This document shows positions 34,871 through 47,100 of a stretch of DNA of 64,000 bases, in pieces (positions within the stretch are counted from its first letter, which is position 1; each line of letters begins with the position of its first letter). Made by a program: the position numbers and the translations under genes. This DNA is from Sarcophilus harrisii. Lineage: Eukaryota > Chordata > Mammalia > Dasyuromorphia > Dasyuridae. The notes under the pieces are model-generated. The model ran no database searches, had not been told where the DNA came from, and saw nothing but the letters and a program-made list of their open reading frames with translations. Where the stretch lies: assembly GCF_902635505.1 (NCBI RefSeq), contig NC_045429.1, positions 132,242,804 through 132,306,803 of the forward strand, written 5' to 3'.

Positions 34871-35939
34871 TAATCCTTTTAGGGGGAGGTTAATTTTCCA
34901 TGCACAAAGGGAAAAATTAACTAATAGCTTCCTAGACATATATGTGAGACCCTCACCCAATGAATCAGGTACCTTTGGGGTTGTCTAGCAACCCAGAAGT
35001 CCCTTTTGTTTTCCCCATTACTGTGTCAGGGCAGAGATATAGGCTTCTCTGAATACCATTCATCCCATTCCATTTAATTCCATTCAGATGACATCATACA
35101 TTTAGTCACAGATCCACCATGTTCCCAAACTTACTATCATGCATCCATTTTCAAGTCCAGGGGTAGGGAATGTCCATCTAGTGAGTTCTATAAGACTTGT
35201 GAAATCATTTGCTAAGATTTCAGGCAATGATGAGCTAAAAGCTAGGTACAATAACTTCCCACTACTGGAATTGTTTAAGTTGATAAATTTGTATGGTCCA
35301 CAAATGATGTTATAAATATCCAAATGGCCCTTAGCAGAAAAAAGGTTTCCCATCCCTGTAGTTTAGGGCAGATTACTGAGGATAATATTGGTTCTTAGTC
35401 AATATTTATGATTTTGAAGATTGACAAATCCTCCTCATATATTAAAATTTAACCTAGCTGTTGGGTTACTTACAACCAGTAAGGCTCTCTTATTAGACAG
35501 AGTGAATGCTCGGGTTTTCTGGTAGGGCAAGTTCCCACTGGAACTAAGAAAGCTCAATGTCATTAAATTTTATCTCACTATAGGTAGCACACATCAATGG
35601 CTCCTCCTTCCTATGTAGTCCCAGCTCCATATGTAAAAAATCATGTTGTAGATCCATTTGCCTTATACCATTCAATTAACAGTAATAAGAATAATTTTTT
35701 TTCATTTTTAATCTGTATTTGTTATGTCATTGGTGTGGGGATTGATTACAAGAATGTAAGTAAACTCCCTCTACACATAAATTCTAATCTTAGAGTTCTT
35801 TGGGAATGCTCAGATAAAATTAACTTACATCAGTTCACCAAAAAGTGATGTTGTCTAAGGAAAAGGATTTCTAGTTTTCCTAGAATTCTTTGGTGAGGAA
35901 ACTCCATCCTTCAATGGAAACCGGCACTGCAGCCAGTAG

Positions 35940-36310
35940 TTTTAAAAGAGATGCCTAGAAAACTGAGATTAAGTGATTTGCCTAGGGCAGGGATCCTCAA
36001 ACTATGGCCCCAGGGGCCAGATGTGGCAGCTAAGGACAATTATCCCCCTCCCCCAGGGGTATGAAGTTTCTTTATTTAAAGAAGTAAAGAAAGTAAAAAC
36101 AAAAACTTTGTTTTGTGGGTCTTAGGCCCAAAACAAAGTTTTTGTTTTTACTATAGTCCGGCCCTCCAACAGTCTGAGGGACAGTGAACTGGCCCCCTGT
36201 TTAAAAAGTTTGAGGACTCCTGGCCTAAGGTAACACAGTCAATGTGTCAGACATAGGACTCCAAGGAAGGTCTTCTGATTCCTATTCTAGTACTCCTATC
36301 CACTATATTC
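35940..36310 (-). repeat. MIR/core-SINE, split by a hAT element
   Basis: Left part has agattaagtgatttgcctag, and right part continues with gtaacacagtcaatgtgtca and the tRNA-like end tactcctatccactatattc. The break is at the 8-base hAT target site. Confidence 0.75.
35988..36222 (+). mobile_element. Non-autonomous hAT transposon (MITE) with internal palindrome
   Basis: Ends are CAGGGATCCTCAAACT and AAGTTTGAGGACTCCTG, inverted repeats of each other with few differences. The 8-base flanks gcctaggg (35980-35987) and gcctaagg (36223-36230) form the hAT target duplication. Inside, 36092-36115 and 36129-36152 are perfect 24-base inverted repeats around a 13-base loop. It has no transposase. The type resembles OposCharlie-like hATs; family name not settled here. 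Confidence 0.88.
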
Positions 36311-36769
36311 ATTCTGCAGTAAATGCAGAAAAGGAACTTGAACTAAAACCTTCTTAACCCTAAGAATGGTTCTTTAGTAGTAGTAATAATAATAAAATCT
36401 AAATGTTTATTGAGTTACCAGTTGGCATATTCCTAAAAAAGAGAAATATCAATTTAAAAAATATATATTTCAAATATACTAGGAACTGACTCTTTGAAGA
36501 GAAAATCTTTAAGAGTACATAATCACACTATAATTATATTCATAGAATGCATGCTTATTATGTGACAAATGGATGTAATTTACTTAATATAAAAATGTTT
36601 CATATGTCTAGATTTCCCGGCATCTGATTTTCTATACAGATATAAACTACTAAGTATTATTGTGTTTTAACAACAAAAACTTGACAATTTGTGGTGAAAG
36701 TTTATGAAATCATGCCTCATGGTCATTGGTTATAATTTGTGGTATTTCTTATGAAAGTAGGATTGATTA

Positions 36770-36945
36770 AAGCTACAAACAACCTTAAAGATTCATCTAG
36801 CATCCAATCCCTTCATTTTACAGATAAGCAAACTGAGGGACAGAAAGATGAAGAAACTAATTGATGATTACATAAGAGATAAAAATCAGGATTTCAAACC
36901 CAAGCTTCTGACTTCTAGTTCAACATTGTTTTACTACTTACTAAC
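36770..36945 (-). repeat. MIR/core-SINE
   Basis: Contains ttcattttacagataagcaa actgagg and gatttcaaacccaagcttct. Confidence 0.75.
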
Positions 36946-37194
36946 ACATTGAATCCAGTCCAAACTACATCAATTCTAAAAAAAAAAATTAAAAATTAAA
37001 AAAAAACAGCAAACAAATATTATGCACCTACAGTATTTGCATTTTTTTCTTGCAAGGCAATATTTTGGCATTACAAAGAGGAATATTATGCAGACTTGGC
37101 TCTCAGGCTTTCAATCTTAGGAGGAGAACAAAAATTACATTAATAACTGATCCAAAGGAAAAGCAAATAAAATGATAAAAATAAAGAGGAAAAT

Positions 37195-37675
37195 TGTTAT
37201 GGGCTAGAGCTTGAAACAGGGTCCTAAGTCACTGGAATTGATAGGCACTTCAGAAGATTCACAAGCCCAGAAGATTCACAAGTTCAGTGGAGGAGATTCA
37301 CAAGTCACAGCTCCCACGATCCCACTCTTGGAGGAGGAGTTCAACCTTTAAGTTCACACCTTTAAGCGATCATATATAAGGAGCTCCCATAAGCCAACTA
37401 GAGACTTCAGGAGATTGAGAAGCCAGGATTCAGTTGGGCAGAACAAAGGATTTAGAGGGTGCGAGAGGCTGAAGCTGGCAGAAGCAAAGGGATAGCAACA
37501 GGAGCTCTGTTGCTCCAAGGAGAAGAGATAGGCCTCTATGAAAACTATCCGGGATATTTTGAAGGAGACAATAAAGGACTGGACTTCAACTCCTGGCTGC
37601 ATTTGAGGTGATTGTTATACTGAACTGAAACTAAGGCTGCTCCCAGAAGCCCACCAAGAAATCTGCTCACACAGA
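37195..37675 (+). repeat. LTR-like element, retroviral-type
   Basis: Starts TGTTATGGGCTAGAGC. It has a TATA-like catatataagg near 37370 and AATAAA at about 37570, about 200 bases apart and followed by a U5-like segment, which is LTR order. The 3' limit and a target duplication are unclear. Fossil solo LTR by appearance, no viral genes. Confidence 0.5.
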
Positions 37676-38066
37676 ACTTTATAATTTAGAGAAGAGAAAA
37701 TGAGAGGAAATAATAGGTTTCACAGAGAAGGCTGTGGAGAAAAGTTTGAGATGTGCCATAAAAGAAAAGAGAGAATGGGACATGAAGTGGCTATTTTGTT
37801 GTGAGAGGGAATAAGTGTAAAAGCACAGTAATGTGAAAGGAAAAATGAAAAATATGGAACCAAAAGTAGAACTCTTTGGCTAGAATAATATATTCATTTA
37901 GAAGACTAGCACAAGAATAGAAAGTAAGTTGGAATATAGTTGGAAAGGGCCTTCAAATTATACTACATTTTAAAACAAAAGAAGAAAACAAACATTTTAA
38001 AGAGCTTTACCATGAGCCAGATGCTTTGCTATTTAAATAATATATAGAATGATAATTCATAGTGAT

Positions 38067-38445
38067 TGTAAACTGAACAAGACAGAGATTAGAGACCAAT
38101 TCAATAATTTATTAAATGGAGAGAAATACTGGGATCCATGTTGATCCCAGGGCTAGATGAGACCATCATCTCAAAGAGTCTAGTATGGAGGCTAGGAGCC
38201 TTTTATGGAATAACAAGAACAATGACAGAATGGAGGGACCTAACCTCCAGGTTAACCTAATCTCCCTCCAGGAGGGACCTAACCTGATAGAGGGAGGTTA
38301 CTGAAATTCTAATGACATTAAGGAATGTCTATAAAAACCTTTATCTCAACCATTAAGAGGGGACGGTCATAACCTAAGGCAGAATTACAAAATAGGACAA
38401 TTGGAGGAACTGGTCACCCCATTAAAAGGGAACCATGGCATAACA
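38067..38445 (-). repeat. Solo LTR, class I-like endogenous retrovirus
   Basis: On the minus strand it begins TGTTATGCC and ends GTTTACA. It is flanked by 4-base duplications tgat (38063-38066 and 38446-38449). A cataaaag TATA-like string and a ttaataaatt signal lie in LTR order. The 4-base duplication points to class I. Solo fossil, no viral genes. Confidence 0.68.
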
Positions 38446-39216
38446 TGATTTTGATAAATTCTAAATATGGTGGTTTTTTTCTAAATTCATGTGTTTTTGC
38501 AAATTTTGTCAAAAAATTAAAAATACTTCATTATCTATATTTATAATCTTGTATTCTCACCCTCTTGGGTAAAGGACATTGTGATTAGAAGTTCCATCAA
38601 TATTCAATTATGTCCCCAAATGTACTCAAGATCATGGAAAGGGCTTTCAATTCCACACTTATTCAATCCCTTTCTGTTCAGCATAGATGAGTTAATTTTA
38701 CAATTTACCAAATACTTATTAAACATTGCATTTCAAGGTACCTGGGCGAGTTTAATAAATGTGGGTCAAATTTAAAGTCCTCTGTGTGGTCCAATTAGTT
38801 ACTTTTCCGATTCTCTGCCAGGCACCCTGAATATGGGGTGATTGTTTCATCTTGGTTTAATTGGAAATCCGAAGGATATGCACAAAAATAAAAAGAAGAC
38901 AATTAAAGCTCTTGCTCCCAAGAAGTTTACCTTGCATTAGGGGGAGCAGGGAGAAGTTAGAAGGGAGGAGAGCAGTGGGGATGGCGGCAGCCCTAAGCAG
39001 TTCCCTTATTAGAGGAAGAGACAGTACGCAGACGATATAAGTCCTTCAAGCTCGCACACTAGTTTATGGAGATGAGGATGCGACCTCCACTCACTACGCC
39101 TGCGCACAACCCCGAGGCGCAGAGGGGAGGCAAGAGGGGAGACTTAATAAGATTGGCTAAGCCACCCGGAACTGACGCAGGAAGGGCGCCCCACCCCTCT
39201 CCCCTGACTGCCCGAA

Positions 39217-39504
39217 TTGCTTACCTTAGCGACGAGGGCAAAAAGACAGAACTCTCCGTTGCCGAGCAACCATGCCGGTAGCTACAGGCAAGCATTGTGC
39301 GGCATCCGCAAGGTCACTGGAGTGGAGCGGGTCCCAGACCACCTACCAGGGCTGCTGCCCGCTACGCCTGACCCACTTTGTGCCTCCGCTGAGCTACTGC
39401 TCGTGGCACCAGGTGTAGTTCCGCGGGCCGCGCAGCTCGATAGCCTCCTAGTGCTTCCCAGCCAAGCCCGCCGACCGGGCGGCGGCCTACCCCCGCCGCA
39501 ATGA
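39217..39504 (+). other. Upstream open frame overlapping the RSPH3 start
   Basis: A 95-codon frame in the CpG island ends with a stop that overlaps the RSPH3 ATG by one base (ATGA). The translated sequence resembles no family I know and is proline/alanine-rich as expected of GC-rich leader DNA. Whether it lies in the mRNA depends on the unknown start site. Confidence 0.25.
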
Positions 39505-39616
39505 CCTCCACCATAGCTGATTCCAGCCCCAGACCCCCCGGCACCTATACCTTCGCCAGCCGGCCCAGACCCCTGAACTGCCAGCGTCGCCGCTACCGGG
39601 ACTACTACGGGTCGTC
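39501..39616 (+). CDS. RSPH3: RSPH3 coding exon 1
   Basis: It encodes 38 codons plus two bases, ending at donor gtgagt (39617). The initiator context ccgccgcaATGa is favourable. [19 protein letters not shown] matches human YTYTSRPRALPCQRSRYRD. Confidence 0.92.
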
Positions 39617-41099
39617 GTGAGTAACTGAGCCCTCGCCCCCCCACGCCTCCCCCACCCCCACCACCCCCTCTGCGGCTCTTCCCCCTTCCCCCTCCACATG
39701 CTTCCTTCCGAAATCTTTAGGAAACTTTGGCGAGTTGCAGGGAATACAAGTCCACAAGCGCCTACTGCGTGTGCTTGTCAGTAGGCTAGTTGTCGGGGAT
39801 ACAAAAGCAAACTCCCCGGAGTTCGCCGTCCGATGGAGAGACGGCTGGGGAACAACCATTAATAAACTATGTATGGGATAAATTGGAGATAAATCGGAGG
39901 AAAAACACTCAGATTAAGGAAGCTGGGAAAGGCTTATTTGTAGAAGAGGAAACTTAAGGAAAGCAAGAGATGGAAATGATGGAGCGCATTCCAGGCTCCG
40001 TAGACACCGGGTGAAAATGCAAAAACTGGGAAGATGATGAAGTATCTTACCAGAGGAAAGCAAGGAATCCAGTGCCATAGAATCGCGGAGTATCTCTGTA
40101 TTAACCACCTAGTATTATTTATTGCAGCATAACAAAGCTAGGAACTAAAACTGAGGCTGGGGATTAAAGTCCAGTCTGTAACATATATTATCTGTGTGAC
40201 TCTGGGCAAGTCACTAAAGACCTTTGTGCTCTAAACAACTCTAAGGCAGAGGTTCTGATCTTTTTAGTGTCATGAAACCTTTGGCAGAAGTGGACCACTT
40301 CTCAGAATGTTTTTCAAATTAATAAAATAATAGACCTAGTATTACCAATACAACAATACCAGTTGTATTGAAACATAGTTATCATTTAAAAAAAAAACAC
40401 CCAAAGTCATAGACTGCAAGTTAAAAACATCTGCTGTAAGACTTTTAAGTTACAGGGGGAAAAGTGCTGAACTGTAAGAGTAGCATTTCCTACATTCATG
40501 AAATGTCAGGTCCATTCAGGGTAAGATATGTCAAAGCATTTGTATTCAAAAAGCTTACATTGTAATGGGAGAGAAACAATAAATATACAAATTGTTATAT
40601 TATCAATCTCAGGTCCATTCAGGGTAAGATATGTCAAAGCATTTGTATTCAAAGAGCTTACATTGTAATGGGAGAGAAACAATAAATATTACAAATTGTT
40701 ACATTATCAAAAGCTATGGAAGAGTTTAGAGAGATTCATTTTACCCAGCTTAATTTGGAGTAAGCTTCATCAGGGAGGCAATGGTACCCAAGTTGGAGCA
40801 TAAAAGAAGCTAGGAATATCAACAAATTGAGTGGGTGGTGAGCCCTTCCTAAATGTTAACTGGTATGAGCCAAAGTGGAGGCAGAATGATAATGAGGAAA
40901 CTTAGAGCATTTGTGCAGTTTGGCAAAAACTTGGAATATGCAAAGAGTTGGTTATACTGTTAAAGAGAGTTACTTAATGCTTAGTAGACATTAAGTAGCC
41001 TGCTAGGTAGGTGTCAGGCACTGTCGGGCACTGCAGATAGAAAGATAAAAACAAAATATTTCTGACCTCAAATGGTTTACAATTAGTGGTGAAGAATTA

Positions 41100-41170
<71 letters not shown>

Positions 41171-44100
41171 TTTATTTAATAGCCTTTTATTTACAGGATA
41201 TATGCATGGGTAACTTTACAGCATTAACAATTGCCAAACCTCTTGTTCCAATTTTTCACCTCTTACCCCCCCCCCCCCTCCCCTAGATGGCAGGATGACC
41301 AGTAGATGTTAAATATATTAAAATATAAATTAGATACACAATAAGTATACATGACCAAAACGTTATTTTGCTGTACAAAAAGAATCAGACTCTGAAATAT
41401 TGTACAATTAGCTTGTGAAGGAAATCAAAAATGCAGGTGTGCATAAATATAGGGATTGGGAATTCAATGTAATGGTTTTTTGTCATCTCCCAGAGTTCTT
41501 TTTCTGGGCGTAGCTGGTTCAGTTCATTACTGCTCCATTAGAAATGATTTGGTTGATCTCGTTGCTGAGGATGGCCTGATCCATCAGAACTGGTCATCAT
41601 ATAGTATTGTTGTTGAAGTATATAATGATCTCCTGGTCCTGCTCATTTCACTCAGCATCAGTTCGTGTAAGTCTCTCCAGGCCTTTCTGAAATCATCCTG
41701 TTGGTCATTTCTTACAGAACAGTAATATTCCATAATATTCATATAAGTGGTGAAGAATTACTTAATGCTTAGTAGACATTAAGTAGCCTGCTAGGTAGGT
41801 GTCAGGCACTGTCGGGCACTGCAGATAGAAAGATAAAAACAAAATATTTCTGACCTCAAATGGTTTACAATTAGTGGTGAAAACTTAGTTACATACACAC
41901 ACATATACACACATGTATGTATATACACCTGTAAATGAATGCAAAAGTCAGTCAAATATCACTTATTAAAAGCATATTATTGTTCCAGGCATTGTATTAC
42001 GTCCCAGACACCTTCCCCCTTTCCAGTGTTCCTTCATATACTTCCTGCTACATAATCTTTGATCAAGTGACACTGGTCTCCTGGCTGTTTAATGCTCTCC
42101 AAGATATTCCATCTCTGAATACAGGACATTCTGTCTGGTTGTCCCCCATATTGTAATGTACTCTTTTCACTCCAACTACTGACCTTACTGGCTTCCTTAA
42201 AAGTCCCAAATAAAATTCTGCCTTCTACGGGAAGCCTTCCCCAACTCCATTTCATTGCCTTCCCTCTTTTATTAATTTCCTACCTATCCTTTATATGTAT
42301 TTCTTTGCATGTCATCTCCCCCATTAGATTGTAAGCTCTTTGAGAGCAGGTACTGTCTTTTCCCTTTTTTTGTACACCCAGCTTTTAGCACAGGATCTGG
42401 CAAATAGTACATGTTTAATATTTTTTGTTGTTGAGTCATTTCAGTCACATCTGACTTTTTGTGAGCTCTTGGGGTTTTTCCTTAGCAAAGATATGGAAGT
42501 GGTTTGCCAATTCCTTCACCAGCTCATTTTACAGATGAGAAACTGAGGCAAACAGGGTTAAGGGACTTGCCCAGGGTCACACACTACACTAGTTAGTAAG
42601 TGTCTGAGGGCAAATTTGAACTCAGGAAGATGAGTCTTCCCGAGTCCAAGCTCAGAACTCTATCTACTGGGCCACCTAGCTGTCTCTTAATTAATGTTTA
42701 TTGATTGATTATTCTTCAGGAGCTCATTGTCTAAGGGGAGAAACCATGCAGGCAACTATTTACAAACAAAATTTATGGAGATAATCAGCAGAGGGAAGGT
42801 GCTTGCAGGAAGGGGAATAGGAAGAGGCTTCTTGAAGAAAGTGGGACTTCAGCTGAGACTCAGACAACCAGGGAAATGAAGAACAAAGATGAGGAGAAAG
42901 AAAGTTGCAGGCATGGGAGGCAGCCAATGAAAATGCCAAGGGTGGAGAAGCAGAGTGTGGTGTACAAGGAATAGTAAGGTCAATGGGATCGGATCAAAGT
43001 ATGTGAAGAGGAAGGTGAAAGAAGACTGAAAAGGTAGAGGGGCAAGTTTGTTTTGAACAGCAAACAAGATTTTATATTTGGTCCTAGAGCTAAGAAGGAA
43101 CCCCCTGGAATTTATTTAACAAAAAGATAATATGAACAGATCTGCATTTTAGAAAGATCAGTTTGACACCTGAGTGGAGGATAAATTGGAGTGGAGGGAA
43201 ACTTGGGGGGTAGGGGAATAGTAAAGTCAGAAAGGAGTGTAAGTTTAGGGGGCAAAGCTTGAACTTTAGACATCATTGACATGCTGGTCAGAAAACCAGC
43301 TCCATATTTGAAGGCAAGTTGGAATTTCTGGAGTTTGCTACTTTTAGGAGTCGTTAATGTTTTAGAACACTTCTTAAGTAAAAGAATCTTTTGTGATATG
43401 AGTAGTATCTGTTCTTGAAAATAAGTATTTTCTTAAGGTGGGACACATTTGTTTAGGAAGGTTTGTTTGGTTTAGTGTTTCTGCTCTTTGAAATGACATC
43501 AGGATATCTTTGGAATTTAGATTTTGAGCTGAAAGAAACTTTAAGTAATCTAATGCAGCCTTAGTTTATAGGAGATAGAATCAGAAATCATGGATAATGG
43601 AAAAGCAGGCCAAGTGCACCAGAATTCAGTATTTTGGACCTGAAAAAAGAATACTGTTAAGACTAGGGATCTTAAGCTAGATAGGGTTACTCACTCTCTG
43701 TCTCTCTTTCCCACTCCAATATCTAATTCATTGACAAATACTGTCAATTCTACCTCAGTTACTTCTTATATACACCCCCTTCTTTCTTCTCACATTGCCC
43801 TGGTACAAGCTTTCATCACTTTAGAATGCCAGAGCTATTGCAGTAGTTTGCTGCTTAATCTCCCCTGCCAGGGACAAGTTGCAGAATTTACATTTGATCC
43901 TAGAGGTAGTAGAAAACAACTGGAATTTATTAAATGAGTGATTACCTGTTATTCCTTCTGTTCAGTGTGCTTCTATTAATTCCAAGATCCAGTGCAAAAT
44001 CATCTCTTTGGCTTTTAGAGCCCTTCACAATCTCGTACTTGCTACTTTTTTAGTCTTCTTATAATTTAATTCCCAGTAAATTACTGAGGCAGTTTGAGTA

Positions 44101-47100
44101 GTATAGTATTTGGAACATTAGATCTAGAGTCAAGACTACCTGCATTCACATTCTGCCTCAAGATATTTACTAGCTGTTCACCACTGGGCTAATCACTTAG
44201 CCTATTTGCCTTAATTTCTTCATCAATAAAATGGAGATAAAAACAGCACCTATATCTCCCAGTGTTGTTGTGAAAATATTTTTAAAGAGCTTAACACATA
44301 GCAGGTACTTAACAAATATTTATCAACTGACTATCTTGTGAGCAGGGACTGTTTTTTTTTTTTGCCATTCTTAGTATTAATAGTCCTTAGCTCAGTGCCT
44401 AGCAAATAATTTGCATCTGATTAATACTTGCTGAATAGACTATTTCTTAGAATAATATTTTTAAATTTGCAAAGTAAAATACATGGGATTACAAAGGAAA
44501 CCAATGATATTAAAATACAATCATCAGAATTTAAAAAACAATTAGATTTATGGATCCAACATTAAGAATCCCTGCTTTACATTTGATAAAATCCAACATC
44601 CATTCCTATTAAAAACACTTGAGAGTATAGGAATAAATGGACTTTTCCTTAAAATAATCGGCAGCATCTATTTAAAACCATCAGTAAGCATCATATGTAA
44701 TGGAGACAAACTGCAACCATTCCCAATAAGATCTGGAGTGAAACAAGGTTGCCCACTATCACCGTTACTATTTAATATTGTATTAGAAACGCTAGCTTTA
44801 GCAATAAGAGCTGAGAAAGAGATTAAAGGAATAAGAATAGGCAATGAGGAAACCAAATTATCACTCTTTGCCGATGACATGATGGTATACTTAGAGAACC
44901 CCAGAGATTCTGCTAAAAAGTTATTAGAAATAATCCACAATTTTAGCAAAGTTGCTGGTTATAAAATAAACCCACATAAGTCATCAGCATTCTTATATAT
45001 CACTAACAAAATCCAACAGTCAGAGTTACAAAGAGAAATTCCATTTAAAGTAACTACTGATAATATAAAATATTTAGGAATCTATCTGCGAAGGGAAAAT
45101 CAGAAACTTTATGAGCAAAATTACAGACCACTTTTCACACAAATTAAGTCTGATCTAACCAAATGGAAAAATATTAAATGCTTATGGATAGGGCGAGCAA
45201 ATATAATAAAGATGACAATATTACCTAAACTAATCTATTTATTTAGCGCTATACCAGAGTCCCAAAAAACTATTTTAATGACCTAGAAAAAATAACAACA
45301 AAATTCATATGGAAAAACAAAAGGTCAAGAATTTCAAGGGAATTAATGAAAAAAAAAATCAAATGAAGGTGGCTTAGCTGTACCAGATCTAAAATTATAT
45401 TACAGAGCAGCAGTTACCAAAACTATTTGGTATTGGCTAAGGAATAGATTAGTTGATCAGTGGAATAGATTAGGTTCAAGGGATAAAACAGTCAACAAAT
45501 ATAGCAACCTAGTCTTTGACAAACCCAAAGATCCCAGCTTTGGGGATAAGAACTTACTGTTTGATAAAAATTGCTGGGAAAATTGGAAACTAATATGGCA
45601 AAAACTAGGCATTGATCCATACTTAACGCCGTACACCAAGATAAGGTCAAAATGGGTTCATGACCTAGGCATAAAGAATGAAATTATTAATAAATTAGAG
45701 GAACACAGGATAGTTTACCTCTCAGACCTGTGGAAGGGGAAGGTCTTTATGACCAAAGCAGAACTAGAGATCATTACTGATCACAAAATAGAAAATTTCG
45801 ATTATACCAAACTGAAAAGTTTTGTACAAACAAAACTAATGCAGACAAGATTAGAAGGAAGCAATAAACTGGGAAAATATTTTTACAGTCAAAGGTTCTG
45901 ATAAAGGCCTCATTTCCAAAATATATAGAAATTAACTCTAATTTATAAAAATCAAGCCATTCTCCAGTTGAAAAATGGTCAAAGGATATGAACAGACAAT
46001 TCTCAGATGAAGAAATTGAAACTATTTCTAGTCATATGAAAAGATGCTCCAAGTCATTATTAATCAGAGAAATACAAATTAAGACAACTCTAAGATACCA
46101 CTACACACCTTTCAGATTGGCTAAGATGACAGGAAAAAATAATGATGATTGTTGGAGGGATGCGGGAAATCTAGGACATTGATGCATTGTTGGTGGAGTT
46201 GTGAAGCAATCCAACCATTTTGGAGAGTAGTTTGGAACTATGCTCAAAAGTTATCAAACTGTGCATACCCTTTGATCCAGCAGTGTTACTACTGGGATTA
46301 TATCCCAAAGAGATTATAAAGAAGGAAAGGGACCTGTATGTGCACGAATGTTTGTGGCAGCCCTTTTGTAGTGGCTAAAAACTGGAAACTGAATGGATGT
46401 CCATCAGTTGGAGAATGGCTGAATAAATTGTGGTATATGAATATTATGGAATATTACTGTTCTGTAAGAAATGACCAACAGGATGATTTCAGAAAGGCCT
46501 GGAGAGACTTACACGAACTGATGCTGAGTGAAATGAGCAGGACCAGGAGATCATTATATACTTCAACAACAATACTATATGATGACCAGTTCTGATGGAC
46601 CAGGCCATCCTCAGCAACGAGAGCAACCAAATCATTTCCAATGGAGCAGTAATTAACTGAACCAGCTATGCCCAGAAAAGAACTCTGGGAGATGACAAAA
46701 ACCATTACATTGAATTCCCAATCCCTATATTTATGCATACCTGCATTTTTATTTCCTTCACAAGCTAATTGTACAATATTTCAGAGTCTGATTCTTTTGT
46801 ACAGCAAAATAACGTTTTAGTCATGTATACTTATTGTGTATCTAATTTATATTTTAATATATTTAACATCTACTGGTCATCCTGCCATCTAGGGAGGGTG
46901 GGGGTAAGAGGTGAAAAATTGGAACAAGAGGTTTGGCAATTGTTAATGCTGTAAAGTTACCCATGCATATATCCTGTAAATAAAAGGCTATTAAATAAAA
47001 AAAAAAAAAAAAAAAAGAATCCCTGCTTTAAGAAATCTGTCATTTGAATTTCTTAGTAAGCTTTTTTAAAAAATGAAAATACATGTAACATTTATTTTAT

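Larger units (their letters stand above)
39040..39620. promoter_or_regulatory. RSPH3: CpG island promoter of RSPH3
   Basis: This is the only clearly GC- and CpG-rich stretch in an otherwise AT-rich window, and it ends at the donor of RSPH3 exon 1. No TATA box stands at a convincing distance, which fits a broad CpG-island start. The exact transcription start is not visible. Antisense open frames here are a by-product of GC content. Confidence 0.8.
40971..41881. repeat. 127-bp tandem duplication opened by a LINE-1
   Basis: Segments 40971-41093 and 41759-41881 match without a difference that I can see (both start tacttaatgcttagtagaca). Removing the LINE-1 and one target copy gives a period of 127 bases. 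Confidence 0.9.

Noticed and set aside
39282-39699. Long antisense frames in the CpG island
   Set aside because: GC-rich shadow frames with low-complexity glycine/arginine content and no family resemblance.
44738-45286. 182-codon frame as a host gene
   Set aside because: It is LINE-1 ORF2 reverse transcriptase inside an element with target duplications.
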